Part shown: positions 17,860 to 26,545 of the stretch, in pieces
Position numbering within the stretch: position 1 is the stretch's first letter
How the letters are laid out: every line of letters starts with the position of its first letter
Source of the DNA: Brenneria nigrifluens DSM 30175 = ATCC 13028
GTDB taxonomy: Bacteria > Pseudomonadota > Gammaproteobacteria > Enterobacterales > Enterobacteriaceae
Reading direction: 5' to 3'
Assembly: GCF_005484965.1 (NCBI RefSeq)
Contig: NZ_CP034036.1
Coordinates: 3,286,001-3,350,000 of the forward strand
Length of the DNA: 64,000 nucleotides
Translations under genes and position numbers: made by a program
The notes under the pieces: model-generated
The model's input: the letters and a program-made list of their open reading frames with translations, nothing else
The model's database searches: none
Told to the model about the DNA's origin: nothing

Positions 17860-20800
17860 TCGCCTACGTTATCCGCTGGTCGTTGAAAAACCGGCTGCTG
17901 GTGCTACTGGCCGCGTTGCTTATGGCGGCCTGGGGGGTAATTTCCCTGCAGAAAACGCCGCTGGACGCCCTCCCCGATCTTTCCGACGTGCAGGTGATCA
18001 TTCGCGTCAGCTATCCGGGCAAAGCCCCTCAGGTGGTGGAAAATCAGGTTACCTATCCCCTGACCACCACCATGCTGTCGGTGCCGGGGGCGAAAACGGT
18101 GCGCGGCTTCTCGATGTTCGGCGATGCCTACGTCTATATTCTGTTCGAGGACGGCACCGATCCTTACTGGGCGCGTTCCCGGGTGCTGGAATACCTCAGC
18201 CAGGTGCAGTCCAGCCTGCCGGCGGAAGCCAAAACCGCGCTGGGGCCGGATGCCACCGGCGTCGGCTGGATCTATGAATACGCCCTGGTGGACCGCAGCG
18301 GTAAACATAGCCTGGCCGATCTGCGCGGCCTGCAGGACTGGCTGCTCAGGTTCGAACTGAAAACCGTGCCTAACGTCGCCGAGGTCGCCAGCGTCGGCGG
18401 CATGGTGAAGCAGTACCAGGTGGTGGTCGATCCCGAGCGAATGCGCACGCAAAATATTACCCATCAGCAGATTATCAGCGCCATTCAGGCGGCGAATCAG
18501 GAGAGCGGCGGCTCGGTGCTGGAGCTGGGGGAAGCGGAATATATGGTGCGCACCTCCGGCTATCTGCACAGCGCGCAGGATTTCAATCAGGTGGTGATTA
18601 CCGTGCGTAACGGCATTCCGGTGTTGCTGCAGGACGTCGCCACCCTACGGGAAGGGCCGGAAATGCGCCGGGGCATCGCCGAGCTGAACGGCGAAGGGGA
18701 AGTGGCGGGCGGCATCATTGTGCTGCGCTATGGCAAAAACGCCCTGGAAACCCTGCATGCGGTCAAGGCGCGGCTAAATGAAATCCAGAAAAGCCTGCCC
18801 GCCGGGGTGGAAATCGTCCCCACCTACGACCGCTCGCAGCTGATTGAACACGCCATCGAAACGCTCAGTCATAAGTTACTGGAAGAGTTTGCGGTGGTGG
18901 CGGTGATTTGCGCCCTGTTTCTGTTCCATTTCCGCTCGGCGCTGGTGGCGATTATCAGCCTGCCGCTGGGCATCCTCGGGGCATTTATTATCATGCGCTA
19001 TCAGGGGGTTAATGCCAACATCATGTCGCTGGGCGGTATCGCCATCGCCATCGGTGCCATGGTGGACGCGGCCATCGTCATGATAGAAAACATGCATAAG
19101 GTGGTTGAGCAGTGGCGTCACGATCACCCGGGGGAAACGCCGCGCGAGAAGGACTGGTGGCGACTGACCGAGCGCGCCGCCACCGAAGTCGGCCCGGCGC
19201 TGTTTTGCAGCCTGCTGATCATCACGCTGTCGTTTGTGCCGGTATTTTCGCTGGAAGCGCAGGAGGGACGCATGTTTTCCCCGCTGGCTTTCACCAAAAC
19301 CTATGCTATGGCGGTGGCCGCCGGGCTGGGGATCACCCTGGTGCCGGTGCTGATGGGCTATTTCGTGCGCGGGAAAATCCCCGATGAGCAGGCTAATCCG
19401 CTCAATCGCTGGCTGATCGCCGCCTATCACCCGGTGCTGCAGAAAGTGCTGAGCTTCCCCAAAACCACCCTGCTGATTTCCGGCGCATTACTGCTGCTGA
19501 CCCTGTTCCCCCTCAGCCGCCTCGGCAGTGAATTTATGCCGCCGCTGGATGAGGGGGATCTGCTGTATATGCCGTCGACCCTGCCCGGTATCTCCGCCCG
19601 GGAAGCAGCACGGCTATTGCAGCAGACCGACCGGCTGATCAAAACCGTTCCCGAGGTCGAGTCGGTTTTTGGTAAAGCCGGCAGAGCGGAAACCGCCACC
19701 GACCCCGCGCCGCTAACCATGCTGGAAAGCACCATTCGCCTGAAACCGCGCGATCAGTGGCGATCGGGAATGACCATGGACAAGCTGATCGCCGAACTGG
19801 ACGCCACCGTCAACCTGCCGGGGATCGCCAACGTCTGGGTGCCGCCGATCCGCAACCGTCTGGATATGCTGGCGACCGGCATCAAAAGTCCGGTGGGCAT
19901 CAAGGTGAACGGCAATAACCTGCAGGATATCGAACGTATTGCGGCGCAAATCGAACGGGTGGTGAAAAACGTGCCGGGCGTGACGTCCGCCCTGGCCGAA
20001 CGTCTGGCCGGCGGCCGCTATATAGATATCGATATCGACCGCCAGCGGGCCGCCCGCTATGGCGTGTCGGTGGAAGAGTTGCAGTCGCTGGTGGCGACCT
20101 TGATCGGCGGGCAGAATATCGGCGAAACCATTGAAGGGCGCCAGCGCTACCCCATCAATATCCGCTATCCGCGCGAATTGCGCGACTCGCTGGAAAAGCT
20201 GCGGGATTTACCGGTGGTGACGCAGAGCGGCGCCCGGGTTGCCCTGGCCGAACTGGCGAATATCCGCGTCAGTGAAGGTCCGCCGATGCTGAAAAGCGAG
20301 AACGGCCGCCTGTCCGACTGGATTTACGTCGACCTGCGCGGCCGGGATCTGAAATCGGCCGTAGAGGAAATGCAGCAGGTCGTTGCGCAGCAGGTGACGC
20401 TGCCGGAAGGGGTTTCGCTCAGTTGGTCGGGGCAGTTCGAATATCTGGAGCGCGCGACGGAGAAAATGAAAATCGTCGTGCCCTTCACGCTGCTGATTAT
20501 TTTCGTGCTGCTGTATGTCACCTTTAACCGGGTCAAGGATGCCCTGCTGATTATGGCGACCCTGCCCTTTGCGCTAATCGGCGGCGTCTGGCTGCTGTAT
20601 ATCCTCGGCTATAATCTCTCTGTGGCCGGCGCGGTGGGATTTATCGCCCTGGCGGGCGTCTCGGCCGAATTTGGCGTTATTATGTTGCTGTATCTCAATC
20701 ATGCGGTGGAAAAACATCGCCTGCCGGGACAGCCGTTATCACGGCAGCAACTGATGGACGCCATCCATGAAGGGGCGGTACTGCGGGTACGGCCGAAAAT

Positions 20801-20981
20801 GATGACCGTCGCGACCATTATGGCCGGCCTGCTGCCCATTATGTGGGGCGGCGGCAGCGGTTCGGAAATCATGCAGCGCATCGCCGCGCCGATGATCGGC
20901 GGAATGGTCAGCGCGCCGCTGCTTTCCATGCTGGTGATCCCGGCGGTGTATCTGTTATTGCATAGGATCGATGCGCAATAG
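17856..20981 (+). CDS. cusA: Copper/silver RND efflux pump CusA
   Basis: The proton-driven inner-membrane pump of the complex; 1041 residues, close to E. coli CusA (1047). The heavy-metal-efflux signature in TM4 is AIGAMVDAAIVMIEN, giving D404 and E411 as proton-relay residues. The three methionines that bind Cu(I)/Ag(I) in E. coli CusA (573, 623, 672) are present as M572, M622 and M671, in LLYMPSTLPG, PLTMLEST and RLDMLATG. This argues for a monovalent-metal pump rather than a Zn/Co/Cd (CzcA) type. No cusRS sensor-regulator pair is next to the cluster, so control must come from elsewhere. Confidence 0.94.
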   Translation: MIAYVIRWSLKNRLLVLLAALLMAAWGVISLQKTPLDALPDLSDVQVIIRVSYPGKAPQVVENQVTYPLTTTMLSVPGAKTVRGFSMFGDAYVYILFEDGTDPYWARSRVLEYLSQVQSSLPAEAKTALGPDATGVGWIYEYALVDRSGKHSLADLRGLQDWLLRFELKTVPNVAEVASVGGMVKQYQVVVDPERMRTQNITHQQIISAIQAANQESGGSVLELGEAEYMVRTSGYLHSAQDFNQVVITVRNGIPVLLQDVATLREGPEMRRGIAELNGEGEVAGGIIVLRYGKNALETLHAVKARLNEIQKSLPAGVEIVPTYDRSQLIEHAIETLSHKLLEEFAVVAVICALFLFHFRSALVAIISLPLGILGAFIIMRYQGVNANIMSLGGIAIAIGAMVDAAIVMIENMHKVVEQWRHDHPGETPREKDWWRLTERAATEVGPALFCSLLIITLSFVPVFSLEAQEGRMFSPLAFTKTYAMAVAAGLGITLVPVLMGYFVRGKIPDEQANPLNRWLIAAYHPVLQKVLSFPKTTLLISGALLLLTLFPLSRLGSEFMPPLDEGDLLYMPSTLPGISAREAARLLQQTDRLIKTVPEVESVFGKAGRAETATDPAPLTMLESTIRLKPRDQWRSGMTMDKLIAELDATVNLPGIANVWVPPIRNRLDMLATGIKSPVGIKVNGNNLQDIERIAAQIERVVKNVPGVTSALAERLAGGRYIDIDIDRQRAARYGVSVEELQSLVATLIGGQNIGETIEGRQRYPINIRYPRELRDSLEKLRDLPVVTQSGARVALAELANIRVSEGPPMLKSENGRLSDWIYVDLRGRDLKSAVEEMQQVVAQQVTLPEGVSLSWSGQFEYLERATEKMKIVVPFTLLIIFVLLYVTFNRVKDALLIMATLPFALIGGVWLLYILGYNLSVAGAVGFIALAGVSAEFGVIMLLYLNHAVEKHRLPGQPLSRQQLMDAIHEGAVLRVRPKMMTVATIMAGLLPIMWGGGSGSEIMQRIAAPMIGGMVSAPLLSMLVIPAVYLLLHRIDAQ

Positions 20982-21129
20982 CTGAAACGATAAAGCTGGA
21001 GCGTGATTTTGAACAAATATCGGGCTGATAAATCGCGCTGCCGGCGACTATCGATTGCCGATAACCGTTTTCCGCCCCTATAATGGGGCCAATTATCACA
21101 GAAATCTTAGCACATGAAGGAGTTTAGCT

Positions 21130-21882
21130 ATGGCTGTAACTAAGCTGGTACTGGTACGACACGGTGAAAGTCAGTGGAACAACGAAAACCGTTTCACCGG
21201 CTGGTACGACGTTGATCTGTCCGACAAGGGCCGTACAGAAGCGAAAGCCGCAGGCAAGTTGCTTAAAGACGAAGGTTTTTCCTTTGACTTCGCCTACACC
21301 TCCGTGCTGAAACGCGCCATCCATACGCTGTGGAGCATACTGGACGAGCTGGATCAAGCCTGGCTGCCGGTGGAGAAATCCTGGAAGCTGAACGAGCGTC
21401 ACTACGGCGCGCTGCAAGGGCTGAACAAAGCGGAAACCGCTGAAAAATACGGCGACGATCAGGTGAAACAGTGGCGTCGCGGCTTTGCGGTTACGCCGCC
21501 GGAACTGACTCGCGATGACGAGCGTTTTCCGGGACACGACCCGCGTTACGCCTCTCTGAGCGACAAAGAGCTGCCGCTGACCGAAAGCCTGGCGCTGACC
21601 ATTGAGCGCGTGGTTCCCTACTGGAACGAAACCATTCTGCCGCGCATCAAAAGCGGCGAGCGCGTGATTATCGCCGCTCACGGCAACTCGCTGCGCGCGC
21701 TGGTTAAATACCTGGATAATCTGGGCGAAGATGAAATTCTTGAGCTGAATATCCCGACCGGCGTGCCGTTGGTGTATGAGTTTGACGAAAACTTCAAGCC
21801 GATCAAACGCTACTATCTGGGCAACCAGGATGAAATCGCCGCTAAAGCGGCGGCGGTAGCCAATCAGGGTAAAGCCAAGTAA
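21130..21882 (+). CDS. gpmA: 2,3-bisphosphoglycerate-dependent phosphoglycerate mutase
   Basis: Interconverts 3- and 2-phosphoglycerate in glycolysis and gluconeogenesis; 250 residues, as in E. coli. The phosphohistidine loop is LVRHGESQWNNENRFTGWYD (H11 is the phosphorylated residue), the second catalytic histidine is in AAHGNSLRALVKYL, and ERHYGALQGLNK carries the catalytic glutamate. ATG 21130 has GAAGGAG 9 bases upstream. It is convergent with aroG, as in E. coli. Confidence 0.98.
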   Translation: MAVTKLVLVRHGESQWNNENRFTGWYDVDLSDKGRTEAKAAGKLLKDEGFSFDFAYTSVLKRAIHTLWSILDELDQAWLPVEKSWKLNERHYGALQGLNKAETAEKYGDDQVKQWRRGFAVTPPELTRDDERFPGHDPRYASLSDKELPLTESLALTIERVVPYWNETILPRIKSGERVIIAAHGNSLRALVKYLDNLGEDEILELNIPTGVPLVYEFDENFKPIKRYYLGNQDEIAAKAAAVANQGKAK

Positions 21883-21897
21883 GTATCCTGAACAGAT

Positions 21898-21945
21898 AAA
21901 AAATCGCCGGGAGCGATTTTCAACGTCGCTTGCGACGGCCCGTCA
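21898..21945. repeat. Interspersed palindromic repeat, copy 1
   Basis: The sequence AAATCGCCGGGAGCGATTTT (a near-perfect inverted repeat) is followed by CAACGTCGCTTGCGACGGCC (a second hairpin). The same unit recurs downstream of fur at about 62204-62251 with only a few changes, and its tail recurs near 25451. It sits just ahead of the gpmA/aroG terminator. Confidence 0.75.
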
Positions 21946-21948
21946 TAA

Positions 21949-21978
21949 AAAACCCGGTGCCTGGCGCCGGGTTTTTTA
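21949..21978. terminator. Bidirectional terminator between gpmA and aroG
   Basis: An inverted repeat AACCCGGTGCC / GGCGCCGGGTT is flanked by A-runs on the left and TTTTTT on the right. This is a textbook rho-independent terminator usable by both convergent genes. Confidence 0.9.
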
Positions 21979-21994
21979 TTGACCGCCATTCAAC

Positions 21995-23050
21995 TTACCG
22001 ACTGCGACGATCGCGCACCGCGGCCGCCAGGCGGCGCAGCAGCACCTCGGTATCTTCCCAGCCGATACAAGCATCCGTCACGCTCTTGCCGTATACCAGC
22101 GGCTCGCCGCTTTCCAGGTTCTGGTTGCCTTCCACCAGATGGCTTTCCACCATCACGCCCACAATCGCTTTTTCGCCCTGCGCGATCTGGCGGCCGACGT
22201 CTTCACCCACCTCCATCTGCTTTTTGAACTGCTTGCTGCTGTTCGCGTGGCTGAAGTCGATCATCACCTGAGGCGGCAGCCCGGCTTTTTCCAGGCCGCT
22301 CTTAACCTCTTTAACGTGCTCCGCGCTGTAATTCGGCGTTTTGCCGCCGCGCAGAATAATGTGGCAATCACGGTTGCCGCTGGTATTCACGATGGCCGAA
22401 TGTCCCCACTTGGTGACCGACAGGAAGCAGTGCGGCGCGCTGGCGGCGTTAATCGCGTCGATCGCCACCTTGATGGTGCCGTCGGTGCCGTTCTTGAAAC
22501 CGACGGGGCAAGACAGGCCGGAAGCCAGCTCGCGGTGCACCTGGGATTCGGTGGTCCGGGCGCCGATAGCGCCCCAGCTCATCAGGTCCGCCAGATATTG
22601 CGGGGTGATCATATCCAGAAACTCGCCCGCGGCGGGCATGCCGGCATCATTGATATCCAGCAGCAACCGGCGGGCAATGCGCAGACCGTCATTGATCTGG
22701 AAGCTGTGATCCATATGAGGATCGTTAATCAACCCTTTCCATCCGACCGTGGTGCGCGGCTTTTCAAAATAAACCCGCATCACCACTTCCAAATCGTCAC
22801 TCAGTTCATGACGCAGCTTAAGCAGGCGGGCGGCATATTCCTTGGCGGCTTCAGAGTCGTGAATAGAGCAAGGGCCGATAACCACCAGCAGGCGGTCGTC
22901 ATTGCGGTTAAGGATTTTGTGAATGGCGGAACGCGCGAGCGATACCGTTTCTGCCGCATGGTCGGTAGCCGGGAATTTCTCCAGCAGCGCCACCGGCGGC
23001 AAAAGTTCCTTAATCTCTTTAATCCTTAAATCATCATTTTGGTAATTCAT
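21995..23050 (-). CDS. aroG: Phenylalanine-sensitive DAHP synthase
   Basis: First step of the shikimate pathway: condenses phosphoenolpyruvate and erythrose 4-phosphate. The 351-residue product is nearly identical to E. coli AroG (350), starting MNYQNDDLRIKEIKELLPPV. Motifs include VVIGPCSIHD (metal-binding cysteine), KPRTTVGWKGLINDP, SWGAIGARTTESQ and MIDFSHANSSK. Three ATGs in a row open the frame; the third, at 23050, gives the best spacing from GGA and the family N-terminus. A half TyrR box (TGTAAA) lies upstream on the coding strand, but I see no convincing second half. Confidence 0.97.
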   Translation of the reverse strand: MNYQNDDLRIKEIKELLPPVALLEKFPATDHAAETVSLARSAIHKILNRNDDRLLVVIGPCSIHDSEAAKEYAARLLKLRHELSDDLEVVMRVYFEKPRTTVGWKGLINDPHMDHSFQINDGLRIARRLLLDINDAGMPAAGEFLDMITPQYLADLMSWGAIGARTTESQVHRELASGLSCPVGFKNGTDGTIKVAIDAINAASAPHCFLSVTKWGHSAIVNTSGNRDCHIILRGGKTPNYSAEHVKEVKSGLEKAGLPPQVMIDFSHANSSKQFKKQMEVGEDVGRQIAQGEKAIVGVMVESHLVEGNQNLESGEPLVYGKSVTDACIGWEDTEVLLRRLAAAVRDRRSR

Positions 23051-23267
23051 CATCATTCCATCAATTCCAGGGCGGTATTTTACACCGCTCCCGATGCGCC
23101 ATCCCTATGCAAGATAGCCGTAAGATTGAAAAAAAACCGTTCAGCGTGCAGACTGGCTATTATATATCAAGCCGACGACTTCAGGGCGTTGAAATAGATC
23201 GAGTCTGCATACGACGGCTACCCAAAGGATGAACGCGCCAGGTTGGCGCTTTCTGCTCATTGCCGGC

Positions 23268-23993
23268 TTACAGGCTGCGCGATAACGGCCTGGAGCGGTT
23301 TTCTCCGGCGCTTTTAATCCACAGCCAGGAGCCGTTCAAGGCGATCAGCGTCAGAATGGCGTATTCCACCGCCATGGCGTAAACCCCCTGATAGGCGAAA
23401 ATCACCACGCTGATCACATCAATAACCACCCATAGCAGCCAGTTTTCCACGTATTTACGCGTCATTAGGATCATGGCGACGATCGACAAGACCATCATGG
23501 TGGAATCCCAGAACGGGAAAGCATCCGGCTGTAACTCCGGCATCTGCGCGCCCAGTCCCAGCGCCTGCATAGCGGAGACCGCGATACGCGTCAGCACGGC
23601 GAATACCGCGTCGATGTAGCGGGTCATCAGCCCGATGGCCACCACACACACCGCGGCCCAAGCGAGCAGTTTCGGCAGCGGCAGCCAGCGGACCTTAAGC
23701 TCCAACTGATTCGCATCCGTCTTGCGCGACCAGGCGTACCAGCCATAAATATTGGCGGCAAAAAAGAAAATCTGTAACAGCAGACTGGCGTAGAGCTGGA
23801 TCTGGAAAAAAATCACCGCAAACAGCGTGACATTAATCAAACCAAATAAATAGTTAATGGTTTTTTCCTGACTTGCCAGCCAGATACAAAGCAGCCCGAA
23901 TAGCGTGCCTATCGCCTCTATCCAGGAAAGATCGTATCCCCCCGCCCCCAAAGGGATATGAACCAAAATATTACCGGTACTGAAAAAATCCAT
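23268..23993 (-). CDS. pnuC: Nicotinamide riboside transporter
   Basis: Seven-helix inner-membrane transporter that takes up nicotinamide riboside for NAD synthesis. The 241 residues begin MDFFSTGNILVHIPLGAGGY as in E. coli PnuC. Hydrophobic helices include WIEAIGTLFGLLCIWLAS and YLFGLINVTLFAVIFF, and the family motif WLLWVVIDVISVVIFAYQG is present. The ATG at 23993 with AGGATGGCGAG before it is chosen over a start six codons upstream. In E. coli pnuC directly follows nadA; here 207 bases including an ERIC element separate them. Confidence 0.95.
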   Translation of the reverse strand: MDFFSTGNILVHIPLGAGGYDLSWIEAIGTLFGLLCIWLASQEKTINYLFGLINVTLFAVIFFQIQLYASLLLQIFFFAANIYGWYAWSRKTDANQLELKVRWLPLPKLLAWAAVCVVAIGLMTRYIDAVFAVLTRIAVSAMQALGLGAQMPELQPDAFPFWDSTMMVLSIVAMILMTRKYVENWLLWVVIDVISVVIFAYQGVYAMAVEYAILTLIALNGSWLWIKSAGENRSRPLSRSL

Positions 23994-24038
23994 CTCGCCA
24001 TCCTGTCTCAATAATCATCCACAAGGTTATTTTTAGGT

Positions 24039-24167
24039 ATATACCCTAAATAATTCGAGTTGCAGGAAGGCGGCGACGCAACGAATCCCCGGGAGCTTAC
24101 ACCAGTAAGTGACCGGGGTGAGTGAGGAAAGCCAACACACCTGCAGCTTGAAGTATGACGGGTATAT
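24039..24167. repeat. ERIC element (intergenic repeat unit)
   Basis: About 129 bases with terminal inverted repeats ATATACCC / GGGTATAT. It carries the diagnostic core segments: AATCCCCGGGAGCTTACA, AGTAAGTGACCGGGGTGAG and AGCTTGAAGTATGACGGGTA, which match the ERIC consensus used for genome fingerprinting. It is inserted between nadA and pnuC, both read leftward, so it would be transcribed as part of their message. Confidence 0.95.
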
Positions 24168-24200
24168 CAATGTATAAGCATAAATAAAAACCACAATCCA

Positions 24201-25262
24201 TCAGGCATTGCCGCGTACGCGCAACTTCAGTGTAGCAGCAAACTCAAGCATTCGATTCAGCGGAACCAGCGCGCCTTCCCTTAGCGCCGCATCGACATGA
24301 ATTTCATGCGTTTCGCCACTCTGTTCCAGGCCTTCGGCAATCGCCTGCAACCCGTTCATCGCCATCCAGGGACAGTGCGCGCAGCTGCGGCAGGTCGCCC
24401 CCTCGCCGGCGGTCGGCGCTTCCAGCAGGGTTTTGCCCGGACACGCCTGCTGCATTTTGTAAAAAATGCCGCGATCGGTGGCCACAATCAGCTCCCGCTG
24501 CGGCAGGGTTCTGGCGGCCTGAATAAGCTGGCTGGTGGAGCCGACGGCATCGGCCATCTCCACCACGCTGTGCGGCGATTCCGGATGCACTAAAATAGCG
24601 GCGTCGGGATACAGTATTTTCATACGCCTTAAGGCCTGGGTTTTAAATTCATCATGCACGATGCAGGCCCCCTGCCAGCACAGCACATCGGCGCCGGTTT
24701 GCTTCTGCACATAGCTTCCCAGGTGGCGATCCGGCGCCCAGATAATCTTTTCACCCAAGCTATCCAGATGTTCAATCAGCTCCACCGCGATACTGGAGGT
24801 GACCACCCAGTCGGCACGCGCTTTTACCGCCGCCGACGTATTGGCGTACACCACCACGGTGCGGTCGGGATGCGCGTCGCAAAAGCGGTTGAAGGCTTCA
24901 ATGGGGCAGCCGAGATCGAGCGAGCATTCGGCCTCGAGCGTCGGCATCAGCACGGTTTTTTCCGGGTTAAGGATCTTTGCCGTTTCGCCCATAAAACGCA
25001 CGCCCGCCACCAACAGCGTCGAGGCGGGGTGCGTGCTGCCAAAGCGCGCCATCTCCAACGAGTCGGCGACGCAACCGCCGCTTTCCTCCGCCAGGGATTG
25101 AATTTCCGGATCGGTATAGTAGTGCGCCACCATCACCGCATCGCGCTGCCGCAATAACGTTTTTATTCTGCTACGGTAGCGTTGCTTTGCTTCATCCGAT
25201 AACGGTTTAGGCTTCGCCGGAAAGGGATAAATAGTTTCATTGCTATCAAAAAGGATGCTCAT
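24201..25262 (-). CDS. nadA: Quinolinate synthase
   Basis: 4Fe-4S enzyme that condenses iminoaspartate with dihydroxyacetone phosphate to quinolinate in NAD synthesis; 353 residues (E. coli 347). Conserved cysteine contexts are EAECSLDLGCP, VLCWQGACIVHDEF and ATCRSCAHCPWM, and the substrate region VMVAHYYTDPEIQ is present. ATG 25262 begins MSILFDSNETIYPFP; a longer in-frame start adds 18 residues unlike the family. A probable NadR operator lies about 66 bases upstream. Confidence 0.96.
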   Translation of the reverse strand: MSILFDSNETIYPFPAKPKPLSDEAKQRYRSRIKTLLRQRDAVMVAHYYTDPEIQSLAEESGGCVADSLEMARFGSTHPASTLLVAGVRFMGETAKILNPEKTVLMPTLEAECSLDLGCPIEAFNRFCDAHPDRTVVVYANTSAAVKARADWVVTSSIAVELIEHLDSLGEKIIWAPDRHLGSYVQKQTGADVLCWQGACIVHDEFKTQALRRMKILYPDAAILVHPESPHSVVEMADAVGSTSQLIQAARTLPQRELIVATDRGIFYKMQQACPGKTLLEAPTAGEGATCRSCAHCPWMAMNGLQAIAEGLEQSGETHEIHVDAALREGALVPLNRMLEFAATLKLRVRGNA

Positions 25263-25327
25263 TATGGATTTCCATGATGGACAACACAGAGGCCTGAAAA
25301 CGCAAAACCGCACCATTCACGCCGTGG

Positions 25328-25345
25328 TGTTTTTTATCCTAAACA
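25328..25345. promoter_or_regulatory. NadR-box-like operator upstream of nadA
   Basis: The 18-base site TGTTTT-TTATCC-TAAACA differs by one base from the NadR consensus TGTTTA-N6-TAAACA. NadR represses nadA when NAD is plentiful in enterobacteria. The position, 66-83 bases before the nadA start codon, suits a promoter-proximal operator. Confidence 0.75.
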
Positions 25346-25424
25346 AATTAGCGAAAAAAAAGCGCGAAGTCGCTCTATTTTTACATAAATATCGTTTTTT
25401 TGTTTATTGCATTAAAAAATTGCC

Positions 25425-25476
25425 GCTTGCAGCGGCCCGCAGGATGACGGGCAGGAAACCCGTCATAAAAAACCGC
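25425..25476. repeat. Interspersed palindromic repeat, partial copy
   Basis: A small inverted repeat (GCCGCTTGCAGCGGC) is followed by GATGACGGGCAGGAAACCCG, a hairpin that also appears after fur (GGTGACGGGCAGGATAGCCC, about 62253-62272). It lies between nadA and the DUF554 gene. Confidence 0.6.
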
Positions 25477-25494
25477 TAACGCCAGGTTTGAGCT

Positions 25495-26211
25495 TTAGGA
25501 AAAAAACCGATGCCAATACAGCGATATAGGGATAACCAGAAATAGCGCGGGGAGAAAGTTCACCACGGCGAAGGTCTTAATCTGCGCAATCCGCAGCCCC
25601 ACCGCAATCATGATAATGCCGCCGCAGGCGGAGAAATCGCCTGCCGTGACCACCGTCATAAACGGCATAATCAGCTTGGCGGAAAAGAACAGCAGCGACT
25701 GGACAATAAGCTGGGGGATAGCGATCGACATAACCGCAAGGCCCAGTGTAATGGAAAAAATCAACGCGGTGAAAATATCCAGCGCGGATTTGATAATCAG
25801 CAACTGGTAGTCGCCGTTTAACCCTTCGGTCAGCGCCCCGACCACCCCGGTGCCGCTGGCGCAGAACAGCACGATAAGCGCGGTAAAATTCTGCGCGTAA
25901 ACCTCCTGCGGCAGGCGGTGCTCAGGCGCCGGAACGATACGGCTGAGCGCGCGTTGCACCGCCGTCCCCGCTTTCTGTACCCCATACTCCATACGCAATA
26001 GTTCGCCGGCCGCGACGCCAATGATGATCGCCAGCGCCACCGCGGGCAACTGCTGCACTTTAATAACCAGCGTAACACCCATTGCTATCGACACCATGGC
26101 GAATGCCGGCGGCAGCCCGTCTTGCAAGCGCTGCGGGATAAAACGCCGCAGCACGATGCCAAGCCCGCCGCCGATAATAATGGCGGCTGCATTAATCAAA
26201 GGACCGATCAT
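25495..26211 (-). CDS. DUF554 family membrane protein (YqgA-like)
   Basis: A 238-residue inner-membrane protein with about seven hydrophobic helices. It resembles E. coli YqgA throughout: start MIGPLINAAAIIIGGGLG, then the family motifs FTALIVLFCASGTGVVGALT, SALDIFTALIFSITLG and DFSACGGIIMIAVGLRI. The family is annotated as a possible transporter without a proven substrate. It stands between nadA and the tRNA-Lys genes, where E. coli has no such gene. ATG 26211 has AAGGGAGTTTT before it, and no neighbour suggests an operon. Confidence 0.85.
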   Translation of the reverse strand: MIGPLINAAAIIIGGGLGIVLRRFIPQRLQDGLPPAFAMVSIAMGVTLVIKVQQLPAVALAIIIGVAAGELLRMEYGVQKAGTAVQRALSRIVPAPEHRLPQEVYAQNFTALIVLFCASGTGVVGALTEGLNGDYQLLIIKSALDIFTALIFSITLGLAVMSIAIPQLIVQSLLFFSAKLIMPFMTVVTAGDFSACGGIIMIAVGLRIAQIKTFAVVNFLPALFLVIPISLYWHRFFS

Positions 26212-26385
26212 AAAACTCCCTTACCACTGCTATCGTGCTTACCTCGTAACATATAACCACAACTGACGGCTATACGCTCCCACGGAGGACTAAAGAAACG
26301 TAATATACAGCAAACCGTCGGATAGCGGGGAAACGGTCATGGCTGAATATGGGGTGGGTGGTGCAACAAATGCGCTTCAAAAGGG

Positions 26386-26505
26386 AATATTGCGAATATT
26401 GGTGGGTCGTGCAGGATGACTCGGCCTACGGCCTCGCCCCTTCGGGCCAACGCTTGACGCGTTGTTCAAAATCGACGATGTCGATTTTGTCGAACCTTAC
26501 GGTTC
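26386..26505 (-). repeat. Hairpin array downstream of tRNA-Lys ending in a copy of the tRNA 3' end
   Basis: Reading leftward from the second tRNA-Lys, the transcript would run through five hairpins: GAACC/GGTTC (26492-26505), a perfect 10-base stem CAAAATCGAC/GTCGATTTTG (26467-26489), AACGC/GCGTT (26449-26463), GCCC/GGGC (26436-26447) and GGCC/GGCC (26423-26433). It then reaches an exact 18-base copy of the tRNA-Lys 3' end including CCA (26400-26417), and finally AATATT/AATATT (26386-26400). The layout recalls the E. coli tyrT repeats (rtT), which also carry a copy of a tRNA 3' end. Some role in tRNA transcript processing or recombination is inference. Confidence 0.7.
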
Positions 26506-26545
26506 TCATCCTTCACGATTCTAAGTCACTTTCTTAATTTGAAAT

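Noticed and set aside
22139..23029. A 296-codon open frame opposite aroG
   Set aside because: Antisense shadow of a gene almost identical to E. coli AroG.
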